This document shows positions 1 to 7,244 of a stretch of 13,869 nt of DNA, one piece after another. The number at the start of each line of letters is the position of its first letter. The stretch's first letter is position 1. Position numbers and translations under genes: made by a program. Source of the stretch: Temnopleurus reevesii (taxonomy: Eukaryota; Echinodermata; Echinoidea; Temnopleuroida; Temnopleuridae); NCBI GenBank assembly GCA_036244855.1, contig BQKZ01003061.1:70322-84190 (forward strand), in the 5' to 3' direction. Below the pieces are notes generated by a model, which saw nothing but the letters and a program-made list of their open reading frames with translations, had not been told where the DNA came from and did not search any database.

Positions 1-2
1 AA

Positions 3-143
3 AAACGTTGGGAGGATAATATCCGGGAATGGACAGGTCTAAAACCAATCGACACCATAAGGAGAGCAGAGGACCGAGAAGAGTGGCGAGCTTTGGTTGT
101 CAGATCTTGTGGTGCCTCAACGGTCCCTAGGACTACGGGATAA
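3..143 (+). mobile_element. 3' end of a non-LTR retrotransposon ORF (reverse transcriptase C-terminus)
   Basis: Forty-six codons run open from the window edge to a TAA at 141-143. The peptide contains RWEDNIREWTGL, then RRAEDREEWRALVVRS. I recognise this as the usual C-terminal signature of endonuclease/reverse-transcriptase proteins of non-LTR retrotransposons in marine invertebrates, where W-x-DN-I-x-EWTGL is followed by an A-x-DRE-x-W stretch. The stop overlaps the start of a short ATG-rich tail (ATGATGATGATTGA), as often seen at the 3' end of such elements. The element is cut by the left edge of the window, so its full length, clade (RTE, CR1 or L2-like) and activity cannot be told. It runs opposite to the channel gene and lies in one of its introns or beyond its end. 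Confidence 0.75.
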
Positions 144-540
144 ATGATGATGATTGAACATAAAGGAACATCGTATAAAGAACATTTAGTACATAAAACA
201 TAACAAAAATATAATGAAATACAAAAGAAAAAAATTTGTCCAGGGCAAAGCATATTACTGCAAAGGCAGGATAATAATATAGCATATACAAGCAATGATA
301 TCAACCGAAATATAGTTTAATTAAACTATAATTCATGTTTCTATAATTGTTTATGCAAACGAAAATTTCAGGTTCATTCAAGATGAGTGTATGTATCATT
401 AAGGTTTATTGCATTTTATCACTTACTTGTCATGACTATTATTGATGTTATCATTGTTAATACCATTAATATTGTCCATTTTTCACTAGGTATTGGATGG
501 CAAAGTATATTGTTGCATGGAGAAAAGTAAATGTATCGTT
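144..540. other. AT-rich stretch without recognisable features
   Basis: AT-rich DNA with no coding exon, RNA gene or clear repeat that I can recognise on either strand. If the channel gene continues leftward from exon C, this is intron. Confidence 0.5.
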
Positions 541-544
541 TATT

Positions 545-690
545 TATTCCTTGAAATGCAATGTGCGGTGGTGTACGCCGGGCTAAAGCCAGGGTAATAA
601 TAATGCAAAGCGCCTTGAGAACTAAACAGAGTGGATACGTGTGTTATATAAATTCCATCTATTAGATTATTATCATTTATCTCGACAGAG
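545..690 (+). repeat. SINE/LINE-tail-like repeat fragment
   Basis: The stretch has GGGTAATAATAATGCAAAGC, then CCTTGAGA and TTATATAAATTCCATCTATT, leading into an ATTATCATTTA tail. This layout resembles the 3' tail regions of dispersed retroposons in aquatic animals (an AAAGCGC..TTGAG..TATATAAAT..ATTATTA pattern). A related scrap sharing GTCAGGGTAATAATA lies at 12113-12150. The edges are uncertain and no target-site duplication was found. Two overlapping short ORFs here do not look coding. Confidence 0.4.
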
Positions 691-1008
691 CGCGAATAAA
701 CACGCTGAAATCCCCCAAAGTCAATCAACATTTTGTAATGTTGGAATAGGAGGAGTGACACCCTTAACAAATGGTAAATATATCAGTGTTAGTTTTCTGA
801 GGTGTAAAATATATTCTTGCCCTATTTTTGTCGTTGTGGTTTACAATTTCCTCCCTGTTGTTTCATGCGCGTCGTGAAAATGTGTATTTTATTTTGCAAA
901 AATGTGTGTTTTATTTTGCAACCCATTTGCATTTGATTTGTAACCCATTACAACTTTCTAGCAAAACCTAAACTCATTAATATCACAATTCAAAGATTAG
1001 CAACTTAC
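691..1008. other. Intron 3' of exon C, no other feature seen
   Basis: Low-complexity AT-rich DNA on the donor side of exon C. It contains a short local direct repeat (AATGTGTRTTTTATTTTGCAA twice, 879-920). I looked for the next TRPC exon, expected to hold the Cys-rich segment after the ankyrin repeats, and did not find it. Confidence 0.45.
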
Positions 1009-1107
1009 ATCAATAATCTCAAAGTTGTTGTGATGACAGGCTAAAATAATCGGTGTAATTTCTGGATGGTAGTCATCGGTCTCTGATCGGCAATTGACAA
1101 TCTCCAT
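1009..1107 (-). CDS. TRPC-type channel, exon C (ankyrin-like repeat)
   Basis: A 99-bp, phase-0 exon of 33 codons. It starts [19 protein letters not shown] and ends IILACHHNNFEIID. The block P-E-I-T-P-I-I-L-A-x-H-x-N-N-F-E-I-I is the hallmark of the last N-terminal ankyrin-like repeat of TRPC channels (family pattern TPDITPIILAAHxNNYEII). The acceptor is a pyrimidine-rich run ending CGTCAG and the donor is GAT|GTAAGT at 1003-1008. Exon B ends on a complete codon, so B-C joins in frame. The exon lies to the left of exons E and F, although in the protein it must come before them. See the assembly finding. Its first ~60 bases are repeated several times in the upstream intron. Confidence 0.88.
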
Positions 1108-1139
1108 CTGACGGTTCTATGAGGGTAAAGAAGATATAT

Positions 1140-1168
1140 GGAATAATCGATAGATATATGTAGATATC

Positions 1169-1215
<47 letters not shown>

Positions 1216-1407
1216 AGAACGATATATAGATAGATGAATAGATAGATACAGAGATAGATATGTAGATAGATTGATAGATAGATAGATAGTGAATAGATAG
1301 ATAGATAGATAGATGGTTAGATAGATAGATATAAAGATAGATAGATAGATAGCTAGATAGATAGATAGATAGTGAATAGATAGATAGATGGTTAGATAGA
1401 TAGATAT

Positions 1408-1450
<43 letters not shown>

Positions 1451-1500
1451 TATAGAGAGTGGATAGATAGATACATAGGTAGATAGGTAGATAGATGGCA
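1140..1500. repeat. (GATA)n microsatellite with (TA)n core
   Basis: (TA)n at about 1168-1212, followed by imperfect GATA tetranucleotides to about 1497. Long open frames reading Tyr-Leu-Ser-Ile on the minus strand here are microsatellite translation, not genes. Confidence 0.95.
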
Positions 1501-1603
1501 AGCGAGAATAATCGGTTTAATCTCTGGATGATAGTCATCGGAAATTGACGATCTCCATCTGACGGTTCTATGTTTGGTAAAGAAGATATATGGATTAATT
1601 GAT

Positions 1604-1655
1604 AGATAATAGATGGGTAGATAGATAGATAGATAAATGGATAGATAGATAGATG

Positions 1656-1735
<80 letters not shown>

Positions 1736-1770
1736 AACAGAGGTAGATAGGTAAATAGATATAAAGAGAA
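1604..1770. repeat. (GATA)n / (TA)n microsatellite
   Basis: Imperfect GATA units around a (TA)n run at about 1658-1700. It lies between two copies of the exon C cassette. Confidence 0.95.
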
Positions 1771-1814
1771 AGAGAGGCGGTTCTACGGTATGTAAGGTAA
1801 AGAAGATATTTAGA

Positions 1815-1975
1815 TTAATAAATAGATGGATGTATAGATAAATAAATGGACAGGTGGGTAGATAGGTAGATAGATAGATACGGTAGCTAGATATATAGAT
1901 TGGTAGATGGATACATAGATAGATAGATAGATAGATAGATGCATATATAGATATATAGTGGATAGACAGATAGAG
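1815..1975. repeat. Degenerate (GATA)n microsatellite
   Basis: GATA/GGTA/GGAC variants of the tetranucleotide. It ends at the GAGAAAGAGAGG motif that precedes the next exon C cassette copy. Confidence 0.9.
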
Positions 1976-2059
1976 AAAGAGAGGCGTGATTTCTGGATGG
2001 TAGTCATCGGTCTCAGATCGGCAGTTGACGATCTCCATCTGACGGTTCTATGTAAGATA

Positions 2060-2180
2060 TATGGATAAATTGATAGATATGTAGAGAGATGGATAGATAT
2101 AAAGATAGATAGACCGGTAGATGGATAGATAGATAGATAGATAGATAGATACAGCGATAGATAGATAGAAAGCTAAAGAA
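2060..2180. repeat. (GATA)n microsatellite
   Basis: Short imperfect GATA tract between the 1985 and 2186 cassette copies, ending in AAAGAAAGAGAGG. Confidence 0.9.
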
Positions 2181-2304
2181 AGAGAGGTGTAATCTGTGAA
2201 TGATAGTAATCGGTCTCAGATCGGCAATTGACGATCTCCATCTGACGGTTCTCTGTTAGGTAAAGAAGATATATGGATTAATTTTTCGCAAAATTATACC
2301 TATA

Positions 2305-2431
2305 TTGATAGGTAGACATAATATAGATACAGAGATAGATAGGTAGATAGATAGATAGACAGATAGATAGATAGATAGACAGATAGATGGATAGATTGAA
2401 AGATAGATAGGTAGATAGATAGATAGATAGG

Positions 2432-2466
<35 letters not shown>

Positions 2467-2538
2467 TGAATAGATAGATGGATAGACAGATCGATAGATA
2501 TACCGAGAGATAGGTAGGTAGATAGATAGATAGATAGG

Positions 2539-2584
<46 letters not shown>

Positions 2585-2625
2585 TAGATATAGATATAAA
2601 TACAGAGATATATAGATAGAAAGGT
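2305..2625. repeat. (GATA)n microsatellite
   Basis: The longest uninterrupted tetranucleotide tract in the window, with GGTA and GACA variants. It ends in GAAAGAGAGG before the 2633 cassette copy. Confidence 0.95.
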
Positions 2626-2680
2626 AATGAAAGAGAGGTGTAATCCCTGGTCTCAGATCGGCAATTGACGATCTCCATCT

Positions 2681-2744
2681 GACGGTTCTATGTGAGGTAA
2701 AGAAGATGTATAGATATGTAAAGCGACGTATAACTTTCATTATA
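2681..2744. repeat. 64-bp contig-end sequence identical to 4995-5058
   Basis: These 64 bases end directly at the N at 2745. They match, base for base, the 64 bases that begin directly after the N at 4994. A shared sequence that stops exactly at an N on both sides is what an unmerged contig overlap looks like. Confidence 0.93.
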
Positions 2745-2745
2745 N
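2745..2745. other. Single N, probable contig junction
   Basis: The left flank is the 64-bp overlap sequence and the right flank is a CAT microsatellite. Sequence type changes abruptly across it. Confidence 0.8.
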
Positions 2746-2916
2746 CATTATCATCATCATCATCATCATTATCATCACCATCATCATCATCATCATCATC
2801 ATCATCACCATCATCATTATCATCATCATCATCATCATTATCATCACCACCATCATCATCATCATCCCCATTATCATCATCATCATCATCATCACCATCA
2901 TCATCATCACCATCAC

Positions 2917-2948
<32 letters not shown>

Positions 2949-3170
2949 GTGTTATCATCAACGTTATCCATCACCACTAACATCATCCTTATAATCATAA
3001 TTGTCATCATCCCCATCATCATCATCATCATCATCATCATCCTCATTAACATCATCCCCATCATCATCATCGTCATCACCACCATCACCATTATCATTAT
3101 TATGATCCTCATCAACACCACGATCATCATCACAGTCATTTCCACCATAACTCCCATCACCAACACCAAC
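2746..3170. repeat. (CAT)n microsatellite, degenerate toward its right end
   Basis: An imperfect trinucleotide array (ATC/CAT on the plus strand, GAT/ATG on the minus strand). It produces spurious poly-Ser, poly-Met and poly-Asp frames. It lies just 3' of exon F in the intron on the minus strand. Confidence 0.95.
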
Positions 3171-3194
3171 AATCATTAACATATTTAAACTCAC

Positions 3195-3396
3195 CTCGAC
3201 TCTGGTGTAGGTGTTGCTCATCATAGCGATCAAGGCATTCAACATGACCACCACAGCAAACATAAGGTAGAGACCAAACAAGAACGTTCCCACTGCCTCG
3301 GTGAAATAGTGGTTGATACCAGAATCCAGTTGGACGATGCTCAGTGATTCCAGTCCGAACAGGGTCCAGAAGAGTGTCAACATTGACAAACCAACA
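3195..3396 (-). CDS. TRPC-type channel, exon F (pore helix, selectivity region and S6)
   Basis: A 202-bp exon that completes one split Ser codon and encodes 67 further residues. It opens with VGLSMLTLFWTLFGLE, which holds the LFW pore-helix motif typical of TRPC channels. The extracellular turn is followed by HYFTEAVGTFLFGLY and the S6 segment FAVVVMLNALIAMMSNTY. The family pattern is FTEFVGxxLFGxYN..VVLLNMLIAMMNNSY, so the match is strong. The acceptor is preceded by TGCTTTTTCAG and the donor is GAG|GTGAGT at 3189-3194. It joins exon E in frame (AG|T = Ser). The exon ends before the TRP box and the EWKFARxxLW block expected next, so the coding sequence continues outside what is visible. This part lines the ion pathway in the plasma membrane. 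TRPC channels are tetrameric Ca2+-permeable cation channels, usually gated downstream of phospholipase C. Confidence 0.93.
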
Positions 3397-3617
3397 CTGA
3401 AAAAGCAGTTACAGTCGAATGTCATTATATCACAACACCCTCAAGTCATGTCTTAATGACATTAACACATAATTGCCTTCATCCTAACATGGATGAACAC
3501 CAAATTGACACTGCGTGTCCAAACGTTATTAATTTTTTTATCAAAGGTTTTGTATAATGGCGCGATATACACGAATAACTTTTCAATTGAATGATTCTTG
3601 TGTTGGGTGGATGAATA

Positions 3618-3698
3618 ATTGAAATAATTATTGCCTTATCCCAACATGAATAAACACTGTGTTTATTCATGTTGGTATAAGGCAAGAATTATTTCAAT
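3618..3698. repeat. Near-perfect palindrome (about 40-bp arms, single-base loop)
   Basis: The left arm holds TGCCTTATCCCAACATGAAT and the right arm its complement, centred at 3658. Only one or two mismatches are seen over about 40 bp. A diverged copy of one arm lies at about 3472-3503 (ATTGCCTTCATCCTAACATG). It may be a foldback element or a replication-generated hairpin. Confidence 0.85.
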
Positions 3699-3775
3699 TG
3701 AATAACTTTTCATTGCCCCTCCCTGCTACCCAAACCCTTGGTATTTATGAAGAGATATACATGAGGTGTGACTGA

Positions 3776-3996
3776 AGGCTGACTTACACCTTTGCGTTTT
3801 TAGCCTGCGTCAACCCCGCGTATTTTGAAATTGACGCACAAAGACGCAGGTCATATGATGGACTGACGCTCGTCGTACGCTCATTGAGCGCAAGCCGGAC
3901 GTTAATCCACCGTCTAGTCTGCGTATGCTGTCCCCAAAATTAAAAAAAAAATCGCTGGGCCGACGCAGGCTAAAATGCAAAGGTGTGAGTCAACCT
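3776..3996. mobile_element. MITE-like element with ~40-bp imperfect terminal inverted repeats
   Basis: The left end reads AGGCTGACTTACACCTTTGC and then TTTTTAGCCTGCGTC. The right end, reversed, reads AGGTTGACTCACACCTTTGC and then ATTTTAGCCTGCGTC. A TGA flanks each outer end and could be a 3-bp target-site duplication. There is no coding capacity. The central part is GC-richer than its surroundings (ACGCTCGTCGTACGC). It is a non-autonomous DNA transposon by structure. The superfamily is unassigned. Confidence 0.75.
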
Positions 3997-4169
3997 TGAG
4001 AAAGTGTTGCCTCCATAAAGTTCCAATTGATTGCAAAGCAACTGCAAATATGTTGAAAATTATCATGCCTAGTTCCATACGCGCAAAGATTACAATCATA
4101 ATCACGGTGGAGCTGGCGCCTTATAAAAGAGTATATGTCACAAATATCATTTTAGAATCATTTACTCAC

Positions 4170-4369
4170 CTTGCGAATGCACCGACGTCGCAGCTATCTG
4201 AATCGGCCACACATTGTTGATAGGTGTAACTCTCGTAGGTCTGATAGATCTGATTAAGGCCAAGAGCAAAGGCGAACCAAACGATGATGAAGACGAGGAT
4301 GAACTTGACGATATCAAAGAGCATACCACCGAGAGAGATCTGAAGGGGTCCAACTAGCTGTGACGAGAC
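4170..4369 (-). CDS. TRPC-type channel, exon E (S4-S5 linker and S5)
   Basis: A 200-bp exon starting [16 protein letters not shown] and continuing [20 protein letters not shown], then [12 protein letters not shown]. The block [11 protein letters not shown] is the TRPC S4-S5 linker, and the hydrophobic run with F-A-x-G-L-N-Q-x-Y is S5 of the same family. The pre-pore loop has two Cys (CVADSDSC), compatible with the extracellular cysteine pair of some TRPCs. The donor GCAAG|GTGAGT at 4164-4169 is consensus. Two acceptors are possible, 12 bases apart: after TTCTAG at 4370-4371 (used here, phase 0, adds VSSQ) or after TCACAG at 4358-4359. S1-S4 exons are missing upstream, consistent with the contig being out of place. 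Confidence 0.92.
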
Positions 4370-4985
4370 CTAGAATGGGGTTCAGGATGAAAAATAGAAG
4401 ACGGGCATTGATGATTTATACCACCGACAAAGATCCAAAATTATCTGTTGTGCTACGATGAAACATTGGTATTGGTAAAAAGAAAAGGGATGATGACTCT
4501 GAAAATATTGATATGAAAGGTATACCACTGACAGAGATCTGAAAGGTCCAACGAGCTGCGATGACACCCGATCTTGGGGATCAGGAAAAGGAGAAGATGA
4601 ATTAGACGATGTCAAAGAGCATACCGCCTAGAGAGATCTGAAGGGGTCCAACTAGCTGCGAGAATACCTAGAATATGGTTTAGGACAAAACGAGAAGATG
4701 AATTAGACGATGTTGAAAAGTGGGATTAAGGACAAGGAAATAGACGATAGCTTTGATAATGTTGAAGGGCATACTGCCGAGAGAGATCTGAATGGGTCCA
4801 ACTAGCCGAGACGAGACCTGGAGAGGGAATAAGGACATGGAAAAATAGACGATGACTTTGACAATGTTGAAGAGCATATGAGCGAGAGAGATTTGAAAAG
4901 GTTCAACGAGCTGCAAAGAAACCTGGAGATGGGTTCGGAACGAAGAATGGAAGATGAAATTGATGATTTATACCACCGAGAAAGA
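4370..4985 (-). repeat. Tandem array of exon E 5'-end/3'-splice-site copies (~100-bp period)
   Basis: Taking AGAGAGATCTGA and the following GGTCCAAC as anchor, full copies start near 4521, 4620, 4770 and 4871, after the real exon start at 4321. Short copies (ATACCACCGA..AAAGAT only) lie near 4420 and 4970. Spacing is close to 100 bp, except about 150 bp between 4620 and 4770. Read on the minus strand, each full unit holds a pyrimidine tract, an AG acceptor and about 60 exon-like bases. The 4521 copy has lost one base (frameshift). The 4620 copy has TAA after DIV. The 4770 and 4871 copies stay open and are in frame with each other over 4680-4916 (LVGPIQISLGSM and LVEPFQISLAHM). Confidence 0.85.
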
Positions 4986-4993
4986 TAAAAATG

Positions 4994-4994
4994 N
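4994..4994. other. Single N, probable contig junction
   Basis: It ends the exon E cassette array abruptly. The next 64 bases repeat the sequence ending at 2744. Confidence 0.8.
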
Positions 4995-5058
4995 GACGGT
5001 TCTATGTGAGGTAAAGAAGATGTATAGATATGTAAAGCGACGTATAACTTTCATTATA
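4995..5058. repeat. 64-bp contig-end sequence identical to 2681-2744
   Basis: The right-hand partner of the 2681-2744 overlap. It includes the intron-side part of an exon C cassette copy (GACGGTTCTATG), although exon C itself lies about 3.9 kb away in the given scaffold order. Confidence 0.93.
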
Positions 5059-5089
5059 ACAATAAAAAAAAGAATATGGGAAGACAAGT

Positions 5090-5845
5090 TCCAGATCTGA
5101 GAAAGATAAAGTCCACAGTTTACAACAGATAATGGATAATGTGAACATCACAATAAGCTAATGGTTACGTATTTTTAATACAGTTTATGCCCTTGGAAGA
5201 TAAAATTCACAACATATAAGACGTCAAGGTTTACTCTTTAGGAATATCAGGCTGACGCTTTGCGAAGATAAAGCTTACAACTAAGATAGACATATGGTTT
5301 AATGCTTGTATCTTCAGAATATAAAGTTCATATCTTAGGAAGATATGATCTAGATTCTGGGAAGATAAGGCTTACATATTTGGAATATAAGGAGTACATT
5401 TTACGAAGAAAAGGTTTGCATTCTCGGAATACAAGGTCTATATGGCAGAAAAATAAAGCTGGGATGATAAGGACTATATCCTAGGAAGATATGTTTTACA
5501 TCTTAAGGATACAAGGATTACTTTTTTGGAGAATTGTGTATACATCTTCTTCAGATTAAGTTATGTCAGTAATATAAGGTTTTCATCCTAGGAAGACTTG
5601 GTAAATAAAAAAAAAACAGCTTTACCTCGTTCTTACTGAGACAATGTTTTCGTTTATTAGTACTGTACATAAGGTTTACAGCTTAGGAAGACATCTTGCG
5701 AGGAATTGATCATGGTTAAAATTTTGCATATTAAGGTGAGGCTTACATCTTAAACGTTTGTATATTGACTCATACTGTTTTATTCTCAGGGTATGGAATG
5801 ATAACTTCACATCTGAGGAAGATAGGGATGACATCTTGTTGAGGC
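5090..5845. repeat. Degenerate minisatellite, period about 21-23 bp
   Basis: Successive units are variants of GGAAGATAAGG followed by TTTACATCTTA. Clear examples run from about 5325 to 5530, with GGAAGATAAGGCTTACATAT, GGAATATAAGGAGTACATTT and GGAATACAAGGTCTATATGG. Weaker units extend left to about 5090 and right to about 5845 (CACATCTGAGGAAGATAGGG). It fills most of the intron segment between exon B and the contig end. Short open frames within it are not coding. Confidence 0.75.
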
Positions 5846-5943
5846 GTAATTGAATGGATGTAGGATTTACAACCTTCGAACAAGATACTCTGCGGTTGAT
5901 CGCATTTTAGCACAATGATCTGAAGCAACATTATCCTACTTAC

Positions 5944-6062
5944 CCCGTAAGATTCCGAATGCTTCAGTATAAGCTTCACAGCTTCAAAGAACTGAGTATC
6001 TACAGCACGGAGCAGCGAATCACCGACGGCGACATTGTGCTGGAGCAACAATTTTAAGATCA
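5944..6062 (-). CDS. TRPC-type channel, exon B (ankyrin-like repeats)
   Basis: A 119-bp exon. It completes a Leu codon begun in exon A and adds 39 residues: ILKLLLQHNVAVGDSLLRAV, then DTQFFEAVKLILKHSESYG. The family pattern ELIELLLxxNVxVGDALLHAI followed by EAVELLLNH matches closely, with V-G-D-x-L-L intact. The acceptor is a long T-run ending TTTTACAG and the donor is GGG|GTAAGT at 5938-5943. Phase is consistent on both sides. In TRPC channels these repeats form the cytosolic N-terminal scaffold for tetramer assembly and partner binding. I see no extra copies of this exon's acceptor in its upstream intron, unlike A, C and E. Confidence 0.93.
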
Positions 6063-6778
6063 CTGTAAAAAAAAAAAAACACGAGCAAACTGAAGATATT
6101 AGTATAAAACTAATTAAATCTATATTTCTGGAATCGATTTCTTGAGTTTTCCATTACACTGCCATGATTGAATTGGTATCACTTGTTGCATATTGTAAGC
6201 CAAAACGTTGACAATTTCATCCAATTCCTGGGTCTCTCCCGATATCAGGCTATATCCCAACTACCCCTATGCAGTTATAGAATCACAAGAGGATCATAAT
6301 TGGATTTATTTATTATTCAAAATGAAATTAAAACGCAGTTATGGAAATTATCATTGAAAAAATGAGGACTTGAACCCTTTCATCTTCTTTGCACAATGAA
6401 TTTATGTCGATTTTATGAGTATATTTTGAGGATGACCGAAAATGACCAATTTTCAGTTAAGAAGAAAAATCTAGTACATCATGTTTTCAAATGTCATCAC
6501 TTCAAATTTGGCGCCTCTTTATCACCCAATAACTCCGAACCGGATGGCTGCCACCCCCCCCCCCCCCCTCTTCCATTACATGGCGCGCACAGGATGTACT
6601 ATTATACTGGGCATGTTGATTTACTCTAACTTGTCATACCGTTACCAAATTGCTGGCATCTTTTTTAATTTCTGTTGTTATCTTACTATCATTATTCATG
6701 ACTCTGTATATGTTTGAATCTGCGAAATAATTAAAAAAATTATTTGATTCGATTTGAAATCAAAGTCTGATCACTCAC
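6063..6778 (-). other. Intron between exons A and B
   Basis: Bounded by GTGAGT (6773-6778) and TTTACAG (6063-6069). AT-rich, with a poly-C run at 6554-6568. The two overlapping plus-strand ORFs at 6396-6717 read through the poly-C run and do not resemble any protein I know. Confidence 0.85.
6554..6568. repeat. Poly-C homopolymer
   Basis: An uninterrupted C run of about 15 bases. One of five long C runs in the window, the others at 8145-8159, 8233-8260, 11923-11933 and 12212-12232. Confidence 0.95.
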
Positions 6779-6999
6779 GTAGATTTCCGCGAGTGATGGC
6801 CACAGCAATGGCCGTGCGGCCGTTACGATCCGTACAGTCCACATTCAAGGGTTGAGTATCAACATTGTCCAAGGCCTCTTCAACAAACGAGACATCCCCG
6901 TCTCTCACCGCGGCCATGAACCGCTCCTCGCGGGTAAAAGCCGACATGTCTTCCGGCTTGGCTTTCTTGCTCGTCCGAGCGTAACGAAGTGACACTTGC
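6779..6999 (-). CDS. TRPC-type channel, exon A (first ankyrin-like repeats)
   Basis: A 221-bp exon that starts by completing an Arg codon and encodes 73 full codons plus one base. Key stretches are QVSLRYARTSKKAKPEDMSA, FTREERFMAAVRDGDVSFVE and LNVDCTDRNGRTAIAVAITR. The pattern E-x-x-F-x-x-A-V-x-x-G-D, followed by N-V-D-C-x-D-x-x-G-R-T-A-I-x-x-A-I, is the start of the TRPC ankyrin domain (family: FLxAVExGDYxxV...INCxDPLGRTALLIAI). The acceptor CGAAAG after a T-rich tract puts it in phase with exon 1 (AG|G). An alternative AG five bases further in (GCAAG) would break that phase. The donor is CTAC|GTGAGT. The conserved Arg-rich ARTSKKAK stretch just before the repeats may be a basic linker. Confidence 0.92.
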
Positions 7000-7160
7000 C
7001 TTTCGAAGAAAAAAATAGAAAAGAAAGAATAAAAAATGGTTAAAAAATCTTTTAGAGGAAGATGTAACGCCAATATGTCTTACGGCTGGGTTTCTTGTTG
7101 GTCCGAGCGTAACGCAGTGACACTTGTCTGTTTTTAAAGAATAATAAGGAAATGACAATT

Positions 7161-7244
7161 TCAAGTTGGATTGAAAACAATCTTTGCTCTTCATATAATC
7201 AATCAAGTTGGATTGAAAACAATCTTTGCTCTTCATATAATCAA
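7161..7244. repeat. Perfect 42-bp tandem duplication
   Basis: The unit begins TCAAGTTGGATTGAAAACAA and ends CATATAATCAA. Units 7161-7202 and 7203-7244 are identical, so the duplication is recent or an assembly error. It lies between two exon A cassette copies. Confidence 0.95.

Larger units (their letters stand above)
1108..2744 (-). repeat. Array of exon C 5'-end/3'-splice-site copies separated by (GATA)n
   Basis: Degenerate copies of the exon C acceptor plus the first ~60 coding bases recur at about 1507-1598, 1985-2060, 2186-2284 and 2633-2720. A partial copy (intron side only) lies near 1770-1815. All full copies share GATCTCCATCTGACGGTTCT. Between them lie (GATA)n tracts of varying length. 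The copies agree with each other at sites where the real exon differs, such as ATC versus ATT for Ile and TCT versus TCA for Ser, which are synonymous changes. The copy at 1507 lacks about a dozen bases, and the 2633 copy lacks part of the HPE segment. None carries the exon's 3' half or donor. Confidence 0.85.
3397..4169 (-). other. Intron between exons E and F
   Basis: Bounded by GT (4168-4169) and AG (3397-3398). It contains the 3618-3698 hairpin and a MITE-like element at 3776-3996. The minus-strand short ORF near 3914-4105 lies inside the MITE and its flank and does not look like a channel exon. Confidence 0.8.

Noticed and set aside
1073..2678. Long minus-strand open frames rich in Tyr-Leu-Ser-Ile
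   Set aside because: They are translations of the (GATA)n tracts, whose repeat lacks stops in some frames. Only the short stretches starting [10 protein letters not shown] belong to the exon C copies.
1108..2744. CRISPR-like array (regular repeats with spacers)
   Set aside because: The repeats are eukaryotic exon copies and the spacers are GATA microsatellite of uneven length. The genome is clearly eukaryotic.
2300..3179. Poly-Met/Asp frame on minus and poly-Ser frame on plus
   Set aside because: Produced by the (CAT)n microsatellite. The minus frame also runs across the N at 2745.
4370..4380. Recursive splice sites (AG directly followed by GT) in the exon E copies
   Set aside because: AG|GT does occur (TTCTAG|GTCTCG, CTCCAG|GTTTCT), but the following bases do not fit the GTRAGT donor consensus.
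4370..4985. Set of mutually exclusive alternative exons
   Set aside because: No copy has a splice donor or the transmembrane S5 segment. At most they could serve as alternative acceptors, so I treat them as duplicated exon starts.
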